Source: WQXF01 sp031553615
GTDB lineage: Bacteria > Bacillota > Clostridia > Christensenellales > Aristaeellaceae
Assembly (NCBI GenBank): GCA_031553615.1
Contig: JAVBLJ010000042.1
Span: forward strand, 1-42,479
Length of the DNA: 42,479 nt
Reading direction: 5' to 3'
Part shown: positions 1 to 8,475 of the stretch, in pieces
Position numbering within the stretch: the first letter of the stretch is position 1
Layout of the letters: the number at the start of each line of letters is the position of its first letter
Notes under the pieces: model-generated
Told to the model about the DNA's origin: nothing
Databases searched by the model: none
Seen by the model: only the letters and a program-made list of their open reading frames with translations
Position numbers and translations under genes: made by a program

Positions 1-665
<665 letters not shown>

Positions 666-730
666 GCTTGTGACCCCATCCAACCCCAAACCAACACAAA
701 GTCACAGATAAAAAACAACAAAAAGCAAGA

Positions 731-768
731 CAGTAGGTTCAACAAAACCTGCTGTTTTTCTTTTGTTT
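731..768 (+). terminator. Rho-independent terminator of sigA
   Basis: A 9-bp stem (731-739 with 746-754, one G-T pair) and a 6-nt loop are followed by TTTTTCTTTTGTTTT. It lies 66 bases after the sigA stop codon. Confidence 0.88.
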
Positions 769-993
769 TGGCATGAAAACACTGAAGCCGAGGTGCTGGG
801 CCGCTACTTTCATACTACGCAGGTAGAGCTGCTCGACTTGAAAGTGCCTGAAGACGATCATGCGGTGTATGAAGGGTTTGAGAGCCTGTGGCAAGAGAAC
901 AACGGGTTTGTTCACGTGCGGGTGGATGGCAAGGAGGGCTACATCCTGTCGGATCACCTGCAGCCGCTTACCCGCTTGAATCTGTCGGCTTAG
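763..993 (+). pseudogene. SH3-like domain remnant
   Basis: A short open frame (76 codons from TTG 763) begins inside the sigA terminator and has no convincing ribosome binding site or ATG. The protein contains a recognisable bacterial SH3-type pattern: VLGRYFHTTQVELLD followed by GFVHVRVDGKEGYI and a short tail ending in LSDHLQPL. Such domains usually sit as repeats at the ends of secreted cell-wall proteins. Because there is no signal peptide, start signal or remaining partner domain, I read it as the decayed 3' end of a longer gene whose front was lost. A genuine small gene starting at GTG 793 is the alternative. Confidence 0.35.
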
Positions 994-1009
994 TTGCCGC
1001 CCTAATAGG

Positions 1010-1966
1010 CTACTCGCCCCACAAATCCCGAAACCACTGCGGCCGTTGCTCTACCCAGGCGGGTAGAGCGCTTTCTTTTTCGGGGGTTACCTCTTCGCTG
1101 CAGTGGAACATCGCCTGGGCAACCTCGGGGAGGCGCTCGGCGGGATTGTAGCGCAGCAGGGTATAGGCGGTGCCGACGTGATCGCTGTGCCCCACCAGCG
1201 AGCAGTATTCCACCAGAGCGAGGGCGGATGAGGTCTCGGCAGAACCTTCGCTTGGCAGCGTGACCGGATAAAGCTCGTAGGCCGTGTCGACCATCATCTC
1301 ATAAGAATAGCTCTTTGGTTTCCAGTCGGAATCATACAGGAAGGAAAGCGTCGTCTCCCGGAGCGCGAAGGCCACCGGATTGGATTGAAAGACATTGCCG
1401 ACAACGGCCCGCCCCCTAGGCTGCAACACGATGCGATAGCCGGTATCCACATCGCCGCTGTCAAACAGCGGGTCGATGCCCTCGGTGCCGAGCGAGTAGA
1501 CGCCCCAAGCATAGCTTCCCATCCCGCCGGATAGGCCGACACAGCTATGAAAAATCGCCTCGTCGAACCCATCGCCATTCAGGTCGGCAAAAAACAGAAC
1601 GGATTCGAACCCGCCTCCGGTAAGCGGCTCGCAGAGAACCTGCTTGCCGGTATCTACCACCAGCATCGGAATGCCGAACAGGCTGCTGTCTTTATCGTGC
1701 AGTGTGATCAGGAGCACGAGGCCTTGGGTGCCATCCTCTAGGCGCACCTGCTCGCATTGCAGGGTTTGGGCGATAGGGGTCAAGTCATCACCCAAAGCCG
1801 CCTGCAGCAGCGGCTCTCCCCACGCAAGCGCTTCGTGCTCATAGGATTCATATCCAGGGAGGGGTTCCGCGTCCAGCGTGGTTTCCGCCCTTGCTGACGC
1901 GCAACAAAGGCAGAGGAGCAACAGCCCAAGCGTTCTCCCGAAACTCCGGCAATTTTTTGCAACCAT
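1010..1966 (-). CDS. Secreted protein of unknown function with an FG-GAP/VCBS-like calcium loop
   Basis: I do not recognise the family. The 318-residue product starts with a clear Sec signal peptide (basic start, hydrophobic LGLLLLCLCCASARA, then a cleavage-like ARA-ET), so it is exported. Near residue 125 the sequence FADLNGDGFDEAIFHSC resembles the D-x-N-x-D-G-x-D calcium-binding loop of FG-GAP/VCBS repeats. The remainder looks like a beta-rich domain reporting magnitudes, but no catalytic motif is visible. GGGAGAG precedes the ATG at a sensible distance. The gene runs against its neighbours, interrupting the usual sigA-trmK-Nif3 neighbourhood, and so is probably a lineage-specific insertion. 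It is confidently coding but functionally unassigned. Confidence 0.75.
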   Translation of the reverse strand: MVAKNCRSFGRTLGLLLLCLCCASARAETTLDAEPLPGYESYEHEALAWGEPLLQAALGDDLTPIAQTLQCEQVRLEDGTQGLVLLITLHDKDSSLFGIPMLVVDTGKQVLCEPLTGGGFESVLFFADLNGDGFDEAIFHSCVGLSGGMGSYAWGVYSLGTEGIDPLFDSGDVDTGYRIVLQPRGRAVVGNVFQSNPVAFALRETTLSFLYDSDWKPKSYSYEMMVDTAYELYPVTLPSEGSAETSSALALVEYCSLVGHSDHVGTAYTLLRYNPAERLPEVAQAMFHCSEEVTPEKESALPAWVEQRPQWFRDLWGE

Positions 1967-2143
1967 TCTGGCTCTCCCTTACTCGTCTCTTTTTATTCGT
2001 TTTTCTCGCTCGTTTATTCCATGCATACCCAAAGACGGCTGCGGGATGCAAAATCATCCAGCAAGGGTGCGCACAGACAGACTTTCCGCAAGCGGTATTT
2101 CCGGGGTTGCTTCCGCGCGGCATTTCCGCGAGCAGATCATGCC

Positions 2144-2173
2144 TTGCGCGAGCCGTCGCGCGCATGCTATAGT
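2144..2173 (+). promoter_or_regulatory. Candidate promoter for trmK (extended -10)
   Basis: TTGCGC at 2144-2149, an 18-base gap, and TATAGT at 2168-2173. The -10 is preceded by TG plus one base (2165-2167), which makes an extended -10 element and compensates for the weak -35. It lies in the 321-base gap between the minus-strand secreted protein and trmK. I see nothing else in that gap. Confidence 0.5.
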
Positions 2174-2287
2174 AGGTAGAGTTTTACGGCGTTCGAAGAA
2201 CGGGGCAGGTCGCAGCTGCCTTGGATTTCTTTGGGTGCGTGAATCAGGTCTGTTTGCTTAGGCTGAGGCGGGGAAGGGGAGCGCGGA

Positions 2288-2998
2288 GTGCGTCTACGGG
2301 AGGATTGGCTGGATGCGCGCTTGGGCGCGATTGCCGCGCGGGTGGAGCCGGGTGCGCGGCTCGTGGCCGATATTGGCGCGGATCATGGGCGCTTGGCCTG
2401 CGCGCTGCTTTTGGCAAGACCGGAGCTGCGCATGATCGTGGCCGACATCAGCGCGGATTCGCTGGCCAAATCGCGGCGGTTGCTGGAGGCGCGCGGCTTG
2501 AGCGCACGGGCGGATTTTCGGGTGGCCGATGGACTCTGCGCCGTGGAGACAGGGGAGCACCCCGACGCGGTCGTGTTGGCGGGAATGGGCGGAGAAACCA
2601 TACGCGCTATTTTGGAAGCCCCAGGCGGGGCCGAGGCCGTCGGGGAAGCGCTGCTGATCCTGCAGCCCAATTTGGAGGCCAGCCTCCTGCGCGGCTGGCT
2701 CTGTGAGCACGGCTATCGCCTGTGTGAAGAGACGGTGGTGCGAGCTGCTCGGAGATTTTACGTGATCCTCTGCGCGCGGCGCGGCGCTGCGCAGGAGCTT
2801 ACGCCAAAACAGCGCGCGCTGGGCCCCATCCTGCTTGAAATGAGGCCACCGGATTACGCGGGCTATCTGCGCTGGCGCACCGGTGTATTGCGCCGCACGC
2901 TGGCGGAGCTGCACAACGCGCGGGAGCGTGACGCGACACGGGAAGCGGCCATTGCCCAGGAAATTTCCTGGAATGAGGAGGAATACGAATGCGAGTGA
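2288..2998 (+). CDS. trmK: tRNA (adenine22-N1)-methyltransferase TrmK
   Basis: SAM-dependent enzyme that methylates N1 of A22 in tRNA. The Rossmann-type SAM loop is visible as VADIGADHGRLACALL near residues 26-41, followed by MIVADISADSLAKSR (motif II acidic residue) and VVLAGMGGETIRAIL around residue 96, a signature of the TrmK family. Length of 236 residues is normal. It starts with GTG at 2288 after a purine-rich stretch. The gene overlaps the start of the Nif3-family gene by 10 bases, the arrangement seen for yqfN-yqfO in Bacillus, which supports both calls and implies translational coupling. Its position just downstream of sigA also fits the known neighbourhood. Confidence 0.9.
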   Translation: MRLREDWLDARLGAIAARVEPGARLVADIGADHGRLACALLLARPELRMIVADISADSLAKSRRLLEARGLSARADFRVADGLCAVETGEHPDAVVLAGMGGETIRAILEAPGGAEAVGEALLILQPNLEASLLRGWLCEHGYRLCEETVVRAARRFYVILCARRGAAQELTPKQRALGPILLEMRPPDYAGYLRWRTGVLRRTLAELHNARERDATREAAIAQEISWNEEEYECE

Positions 2999-3756
2999 CA
3001 GTTGCGATGATGCGCGACCTCATCGACGGGTTTGCGCCGTTTGATACCGCCGAATCGTTCGACAACGTGGGGTTGCTGGTGGGCCGGGCCGATCAGGAGG
3101 TGCGCACCGCGCTGGTGGCGATGGATGTAACCCCGCAGGTGATTGCCGAGGCCAAGCGCGAGGGCGCGCAGCTGCTGGTAACGCACCACCCGCTGCTCTT
3201 TTCGCCCCGGCGCGATCTGCGCGAGGACGATCGGGAGGGCGAGCTGCTGGCTGCGCTGATCCGCGCCGAGCTTTCGCTCATTGCGGCGCACACCAATTTC
3301 GATAAGGCGCCGGGCGGCATCAACGATGCGCTGCTCGTCGCCCTGGGCCTGCCGACTGGGGAGGGCGAAGGGCTGACGCGCACCGTTGCTCTGCCCGAGT
3401 CGATGATGCTCGAACAGCTCGCGGAGCGGGTCACCGCGAAGCTGGGCGACGTGGTGCGCCGATTCACCGTGCAGGGCGACGCCTCGCCGGTGCGGCGGCT
3501 TACCCTCTGCGCCGGAGGTGGTGGAGATTTTTGGCAGGATTCATTGCGTGCGGGCGCGGATTGCTTCCTGACGGGGGAGTGCAAGCTCCACCATGCGCTG
3601 GAGGCGGTGCAGCGCGGAGTGCGCGTGTTGGAGGCAGGCCACGAGGCCACCGAGCGCCCTGGGGTGGCCGCAATGTGTCAAGCTTTACAAAACAGCGTGA
3701 ATGCGGTACAATATCCCGTACGAATCGTGTTGTCATCGTGCGCGCCCTACGCGTAA
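2989..3756 (+). CDS. Nif3-like dinuclear metal centre protein (YqfO/GTP cyclohydrolase 1 type 2 homolog)
   Basis: Member of the Nif3/DUF34 family, hexameric proteins with a dinuclear metal site and no settled biochemical role. Family hallmarks are the start FAPFDTAESFDNVGLLVG, the metal ligands in LLVTHHPLLF (two histidines near residues 65-66), IAAHTNFD with a further histidine and aspartate, and the C-terminal EAGHEATE motif. At 255 residues it is the short form, lacking the PII-like insertion found in Bacillus subtilis YqfO. ATG 2989 overlaps the end of trmK and is preceded by GAGGAGG. Family assignment is secure; the older name GTP cyclohydrolase is annotation history, not evidence of function. 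Confidence 0.9.
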   Translation: MRVTVAMMRDLIDGFAPFDTAESFDNVGLLVGRADQEVRTALVAMDVTPQVIAEAKREGAQLLVTHHPLLFSPRRDLREDDREGELLAALIRAELSLIAAHTNFDKAPGGINDALLVALGLPTGEGEGLTRTVALPESMMLEQLAERVTAKLGDVVRRFTVQGDASPVRRLTLCAGGGGDFWQDSLRAGADCFLTGECKLHHALEAVQRGVRVLEAGHEATERPGVAAMCQALQNSVNAVQYPVRIVLSSCAPYA

Positions 3757-3810
3757 TCGGGCGTGCGTCATGGTCTGTGCGGCGTTGGCCCGCGCGGGAG
3801 GAGGTTTTTC

Positions 3811-4518
3811 ATGGAACAGTTGGATCTTTTATGGCAGTATCAGCAGGTGGATATCGAGGTTGACCGCTTCGAGCGTGAGATGCGCGCCGATCCCAAGCGT
3901 CAGAAGCTGATCAAGGATCGGGATTTTTTGGTGGAACAACAGAACGTGATCAAGCGCATCGAGGGCGAAGTAGCCGTGATGGCTGACCGCCTGGAGGCGC
4001 TGCAGGATGAAGTCACTCGCCTGCGCGACAGCGTGGCCGATCTGAACGCCCGCTTGACCAAGCAGGAGCCCGCCGACGCGGAAGAAGCCCGGACGCATAT
4101 GGCCACCGCGCAGAAGCTGATGAACAGCATCACCCGCTACGAGACCGAGCTGGGCAAGCTGCGCAAGGATGCGGACGCGCGCGATCGCCAGCAGCACGAG
4201 GTGCGCGTGCGCGCCGCCAAGGTCAAGGCGGAGTTCGATGCGCTTAAGAAGACCTACGACGAGGAATACAAGGGGCAGGCCGGTGATCTGGAGCAGTTGA
4301 AAGCGCGCGCCGCTAAAGCCTCTCAGGAGATCGAACCCGCCATGCTCGAGCGGTATAACACCATCAAGCGGCACAGCATGCCGCCCATTGCGCGCCTCAA
4401 CGACGATCGGTGCGGGGGCTGCAACATGTCGCTTCCGCAGGCGGTGCTGCACAAGATTCGCGCGGGAAGCGCGGCGGTGGAATGCGAGAACTGCGGGCGA
4501 ATCTTGCTGGTAAAGTAA
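3811..4518 (+). CDS. Coiled-coil protein with C-terminal C4 zinc ribbon
   Basis: A 235-residue cytoplasmic protein. Residues 1-180 are strongly heptad-like and charged, predicting a long coiled-coil hairpin. Residues 198-235 form a zinc ribbon with C201-x2-C204 and C225-x2-C228. This is the CT398-like family of zinc-ribbon proteins, suspected of nucleic-acid or secretion-related roles but not firmly characterised. I chose ATG 3811 because GGAGGAGG lies 8 bases upstream; an earlier in-frame ATG at 3763 lacks a site and adds an unconserved leader. It follows trmK and the Nif3 gene and precedes the RNase P RNA, a neighbourhood repeatedly seen in Clostridia. Confidence 0.85.
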   Translation: MEQLDLLWQYQQVDIEVDRFEREMRADPKRQKLIKDRDFLVEQQNVIKRIEGEVAVMADRLEALQDEVTRLRDSVADLNARLTKQEPADAEEARTHMATAQKLMNSITRYETELGKLRKDADARDRQQHEVRVRAAKVKAEFDALKKTYDEEYKGQAGDLEQLKARAAKASQEIEPAMLERYNTIKRHSMPPIARLNDDRCGGCNMSLPQAVLHKIRAGSAAVECENCGRILLVK

Positions 4519-4522
4519 GCGC

Positions 4523-4551
4523 TTGACACCGCAGGACGCACATGCTATGCT
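4523..4551 (+). promoter_or_regulatory. Promoter of rnpB
   Basis: Perfect -35 TTGACA (4523-4528), 17-base spacer, -10 TATGCT (4546-4551). The expected start point, about 4558, coincides with the first base of the RNase P P1 helix. The -35 begins only 5 bases after the upstream stop codon. Confidence 0.9.
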
Positions 4552-4557
4552 TCCCAA

Positions 4558-4898
4558 GGATTGCGAGGTTGTTGGACGGCCGCATGCCTCGGCATGAGGA
4601 AAGTCCGAGCTCCATAGGGCAGGGTGCCGGGTAATACCCGGTGGAGGCGACTCCAAGGAAAGTGCAACAGAAATAGACCGCTTCCCTTCGGGGATGCAAG
4701 GATGGAAAGGCGAGGTAAGAGCTCACCCGCGGCTTGGCGACTTGTCCGCGATGTAAACCCCACCCGGTGCAAGAACCAGGGAGCACATGCGGCTGCCCGT
4801 CGCGCTCCCGCAGATTCGCTGGAGCCCGTTGGTAACAGCGGGCCTAGATAGATGGCCGTTCACGACAGAACTCGGCTTACAGACAGCGCTCGCAATCC
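4558..4898 (+). ncRNA. rnpB: RNase P RNA (type A)
   Basis: Catalytic RNA that removes 5' leaders from tRNA precursors. The P1 helix is explicit: GGATTGCGAG (4558-4567) pairs with CTCGCAATCC (4889-4898). Universal core sequences are present: GAGGAAAGTCCGAGCTCC near 4596, the CATAGGGCAGGGTGCCGGGTA segment, GGAAAGTGCAACAGAAA near 4658, and the 3' core ACAGAACTCGGCTTACAG near 4863. About 341 nucleotides is typical. The organisation with P6/P16-like elements suggests the ancestral type A fold rather than the Bacillus type B, judged by eye only. It has its own promoter and terminator. Confidence 0.95.
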
Positions 4899-4912
4899 AA
4901 AGCGCAAAGCTA

Positions 4913-4942
4913 CGCCCGCGGCAATCGCCGCGGGCGATTTTT
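4913..4942 (+). terminator. Terminator of rnpB
   Basis: A GC-only 10-bp stem (4913-4922 with 4927-4936) and a 4-base loop AATC are followed by ATTTTT. It begins 15 bases after the end of P1. Confidence 0.92.
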
Positions 4943-5036
4943 GATGGGGATGGCTTCGGAAATGCTTTGGGAAGCGCATTTGCCTTTTTGCACCCGATTT
5001 TGCTCCCGGTTTTGCCATGAAAACAAAAGAAACTGC

Positions 5037-5065
5037 TTGATAGGCGCGCGCTGTTGTGCTATAGT
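5037..5065 (+). promoter_or_regulatory. Promoter of rpsB
   Basis: TTGATA (5037-5042), 17-base spacer, TATAGT (5060-5065). The transcript would start near 5072, leaving a leader of about 100 bases before rpsB. In many bacteria the rpsB leader is a target of S2 feedback, but I could not fold a specific motif here. Confidence 0.82.
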
Positions 5066-5173
5066 ATTACGGAAAACGCACCTCTGTGGATTCGTTGCGC
5101 TTTGCCATGCTTGCACTAAGCTTGGTTCGCGGCGAAAAGGACGCGGGGGGAGGAGAAAAAAGGAGGAGACCCA

Positions 5174-5908
5174 ATGGCTGTTATTTCTATGAAGCAACTG
5201 CTGGAGGCCGGTGTACACTTCGGCCACCAAACCCGCCGCTGGAACCCCAAAATGGCCCCGTACATCTTCACCGAGCGCAACGGAATCTACATCATCGACC
5301 TGCAAAAGACCGTTCGCAAGATCGATGAGGCGTACATGTTCGTGCGCAACATCGCCATGGAAGGCAAGACCATCCTGTTCGTCGGCACCAAGAAGCAGGC
5401 ACAGGAATCCATCGAGCAGGAAGCCAAGCGCTGCAACATGTTCTTCGTGAACAATCGTTGGCTGGGTGGCATGCTCACCAACTTCAACACCATCAAAACC
5501 CGTATTGCCCGCCTCAACCTGATCGACAACATGGAGCAGCGCGGCGATTTTGAAGTGCTGCCCAAGAAGGAAGTCATTAAGCTGGTCGCCGAGCGCGAAA
5601 AGCTGCAGGCCAACCTGGGCGGCATCCGCGAAATGAAGAAGCTGCCGGGCGCGCTGTTCGTGGTCGACCCGCGCAAGGAGCACATCGCCGTGAGCGAAGC
5701 CCGCATTCTGGGCATTCCGATCGTGGGCATCGTGGATACCAACTGCGATCCCGATGAGATCGATTACCTGATCCCCGGCAACGACGATGCCATCCGCGCC
5801 GTGAAGCTGATCGCGGGCAAGATGGCCGACGCTGTGCTCGAAGGCAAGCAGGGCGAGCAGAACGAGCCCGACGCCCCCGAAGCCGCAGCCGTGGAAGCCG
5901 AGGCATAA
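5174..5908 (+). CDS. rpsB: 30S ribosomal protein S2
   Basis: S2 binds late in assembly to the 30S head-body junction. The 244-residue product has the full signature: start MKQLLEAGVHFGHQTRRWNP, IIDLQKTVRKIDEAY, LFVGTKKQAQESI, and the S2 signature VVDPRKEHIAVSEA with DTNCDPDEIDYLIPGNDDA. The acidic Ala/Glu tail (about 20 residues) is typical. AAGGAGGAG sits 6 bases before the ATG. It begins the translation-related group rpsB-tsf-pyrH and is driven by the promoter at 5037. A hairpin with a T-run separates it from tsf and may reduce read-through. Confidence 0.98.
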   Translation: MAVISMKQLLEAGVHFGHQTRRWNPKMAPYIFTERNGIYIIDLQKTVRKIDEAYMFVRNIAMEGKTILFVGTKKQAQESIEQEAKRCNMFFVNNRWLGGMLTNFNTIKTRIARLNLIDNMEQRGDFEVLPKKEVIKLVAEREKLQANLGGIREMKKLPGALFVVDPRKEHIAVSEARILGIPIVGIVDTNCDPDEIDYLIPGNDDAIRAVKLIAGKMADAVLEGKQGEQNEPDAPEAAAVEAEA

Positions 5909-5934
5909 GCTCCATCCAATCTCGGTAAAACCGA

Positions 5935-5959
5935 GGGAAGGCACAGTCCTTCCCTTTTT
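5935..5959 (+). terminator. Intercistronic terminator/attenuator between rpsB and tsf
   Basis: Stem GGGAAGG (5935-5941) with CCTTCCC (5948-5954), then TTTTT. As tsf has no obvious promoter of its own, it probably terminates only part of the transcripts. Confidence 0.7.
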
Positions 5960-6022
5960 CGGGCCAGAAAGCCCAACGATACACAGTCATCTTCACGATA
6001 CAGATAAAAGGAGGCATTCTAG

Positions 6023-6676
<654 letters not shown>

Positions 6677-6686
6677 ACCACGAATG

Positions 6687-6714
6687 AAGGAACACGCTCG
6701 CGTGTTCCTTTTTT
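6687..6714 (+). terminator. Terminator-like hairpin between tsf and pyrH
   Basis: A perfect 10-bp stem (6687-6696 with 6701-6710) with loop CTCG and a T-run through 6714. The pyrH ribosome binding site starts immediately afterwards. Confidence 0.82.
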
Positions 6715-6730
6715 AGAAGGAGGAAGCAGG

Positions 6731-7438
6731 ATGATTTACCAACGCGTATTGCTGAAACTGAGCGGGGAAGCCTTGGGGGAGAATGGGCGGCTGTTTGACC
6801 ACGCACAGATCGACCGCGTTGCCACAGTGATCGCCGAGCTGAGCCGCCAGGGAGTAGAGGTCGCCATCGTGATTGGCGCGGGCAACATTTGGCGCGGCCG
6901 ACAGGGACCGGCGGCCAATATGAACGCCGTAACCGCCGATCACATGGGCATGCTGGGCACAATGATCAACTCGCTGGCCATGCAGGACGCGTTGGAGCGC
7001 CAGGGCGCGCAGACCCGGCTGCAAACCGCCATCGAGATGACTCGTTTCGCCGAGCCGTACACCTACCGCCGCGCGATCCGACACCTGGAAAAGGGGCGCA
7101 TCCTGATCTTCGCCTGCGGCACGGGCAATCCGTTCTTTTCAACCGATACCGCTGCCGCCCTGCGCTCGGTAGAGATCGGCGCGGAAGCCATCCTGCTGGC
7201 CAAGAATATTGACGGCGTGTATGATTCTGACCCGAACACCAACCCGGATGCGCGCTACATAAAGGACATCACTTACAGCGAGGCGATCCAGCGCAATCTG
7301 CGCGTGATGGACCCTTCGGCGTTGACCATCTGCAACGAGAATAACGTGCCTGCCATTCGCGTGTTCGGGCTGGATCAGCCGGGAAACATACTGCGCGTGA
7401 TGGAGGGTGAGGATTTGGGCACCACGGTGCATCCGTAG
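6731..7438 (+). CDS. pyrH: Uridylate kinase
   Basis: Phosphorylates UMP to UDP in pyrimidine nucleotide synthesis; a hexameric amino-acid-kinase-fold enzyme. Visible motifs are LLKLSGEALG (phosphate-binding start), VVIGAGNIWRG-like IVIGAGNIWRGR near residue 48, DHMGMLGTMINSLAMQDALE, the TGNPFFSTDTAAALR motif near residue 132, and the KNIDGVYDSDP loop. Length of 235 is normal. AGAAGGAGG precedes the ATG. In most Firmicutes frr (ribosome recycling factor) follows directly; here a bidirectional terminator and a convergent gene follow instead. Confidence 0.97.
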   Translation: MIYQRVLLKLSGEALGENGRLFDHAQIDRVATVIAELSRQGVEVAIVIGAGNIWRGRQGPAANMNAVTADHMGMLGTMINSLAMQDALERQGAQTRLQTAIEMTRFAEPYTYRRAIRHLEKGRILIFACGTGNPFFSTDTAAALRSVEIGAEAILLAKNIDGVYDSDPNTNPDARYIKDITYSEAIQRNLRVMDPSALTICNENNVPAIRVFGLDQPGNILRVMEGEDLGTTVHP

Positions 7439-7466
7439 GGCTGCCACTGAGCCCGGTCCCAGGGTG

Positions 7467-7512
7467 AAAAAAGGAATGTGGGCTGCAAAATGCGGCGCAC
7501 ATTCCTTTTTTT
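7467..7512. terminator. Bidirectional terminator between pyrH and the PEBP gene
   Basis: AAAAAAGGAATGTG (7467-7480) pairs with CACATTCCTTTTTT (7498-7511). The A-run on one side and T-run on the other serve both converging genes. Confidence 0.9.
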
Positions 7513-7544
7513 GCGTTTTGGTGTAGGTAGCGAAAGGGGAGGAG

Positions 7545-8162
7545 CTACTTCTTGCTGCGGTAATCGCCCAGAAGAGTTGCCTCGGCCAGCACATGCCCCT
7601 CCATCGCTTTGTTCAGTTGTTTGATGGAGAAACCCTTCTTGAGCTCCAACGTGGCATCGAGCGCATATATGGTGAACTGGTAGCCGTGGATGCCGCTGGG
7701 CGGGGTGGGTCCACCATAACCGATTTTGCCGAAGCTGTTCTTCCCCTGGAGCAGGGTGTCGGCCAGATCAATGCTGGCGTTATCCGGCAGCAGGCCATCC
7801 TCCGGCCATACGACGTTGGCGGCCAGCCAGTGTACCCAATTGCCCCCATCTGGGTCGATCATTGCAATAACATAGCTAACCGTGCCTTCGGGTGGGTTGA
7901 ATAGGGCAAGCGGCGGGGAAAGCGTAGGAACGCTCCCCTTTTTTTGTGTGCCGAACTTGCCATAGGCATCGCCAAGCACGCCGTCGACGATGGCGGTGCT
8001 GGTCAAGAACATGCCCTCGGGCTGCGGCGTTTCTTCGGGGAGCGACGGGGCATTCGCACCGCCCGCGAACGCGGTGGGGATCAGCAGCAGCGCCACGCAG
8101 AGCAGGCAGAGCGCGCACATCGGGGAGCGCCAAGGAAAAGAGCGACCAAGCGAGTTGTGCAT
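7545..8162 (-). CDS. Secreted PEBP-family protein (YbhB/YbcL-like)
   Basis: Phosphatidylethanolamine-binding-protein/Raf-kinase-inhibitor-like fold of unknown bacterial function. Family motifs are AMIDPDGGNWVHWLAANV (ligand-pocket aspartate and histidine) and YGGPTPPSGIHGYQFTIYALD. The start at 8162 is chosen because AGGAGGTG lies just upstream; the open frame extends 84 codons further but without support. From this start the protein is 205 residues with a signal peptide (basic start, then CALCLLCVALLLIPTAFA followed by GG), so export is likely. A candidate extended -10 (TGTTATACT, minus strand, 8183-8191) lies directly upstream. It converges on pyrH and shares its terminator. Confidence 0.88.
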   Translation of the reverse strand: MHNSLGRSFPWRSPMCALCLLCVALLLIPTAFAGGANAPSLPEETPQPEGMFLTSTAIVDGVLGDAYGKFGTQKKGSVPTLSPPLALFNPPEGTVSYVIAMIDPDGGNWVHWLAANVVWPEDGLLPDNASIDLADTLLQGKNSFGKIGYGGPTPPSGIHGYQFTIYALDATLELKKGFSIKQLNKAMEGHVLAEATLLGDYRSKK

Positions 8163-8377
8163 TGGGACACCTCCTTTTCTGCAGTATAACACACATTGGT
8201 GTATTTGGTGCCGAAAGGGTTGGCTTTTTTGAGCGTGCGTCGGTATTGCTACATATGGTGTCACTATGTAGGATGAACTACCAAATGCTGTCGAGCTTCC
8301 ACGAGCCTTCGCCGAATGGATCGCAAAGACTACGAGTGCTGGCGAATGGCACAAACTACCGCGAACATGGGTCAAGC

Positions 8378-8453
8378 TGTCGAACCTTCCGCTGATTTGG
8401 CCCTTTCTTTGCACCGATATTCAACATATCCGAATGCCATACCTGAATATAAT
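8378..8453 (+). promoter_or_regulatory. spoIIG-type promoter with candidate 0A boxes
   Basis: TATAAT at 8448-8453; an exact 0A box TGTCGAA at 8378-8384; and TTCAACA at 8420-8426 (a 0A box on the opposite strand with one mismatch) placed 22 bases before the -10. A further near-match TGTCGAG lies at 8289-8295. In Bacillus subtilis the spoIIG promoter is sigma-A-dependent, has an abnormal 22-base spacing, and is activated by Spo0A-P at sites around -85 and -45. This arrangement is similar. The 313-base gap holds nothing else that I can identify. Confidence 0.6.
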
Positions 8454-8475
8454 GAAATGCGGAGGCGATGCGCGC

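Noticed and set aside
4624..4851. A small open frame inside rnpB
   Set aside because: It lies wholly within the RNase P RNA core and has no ribosome site.
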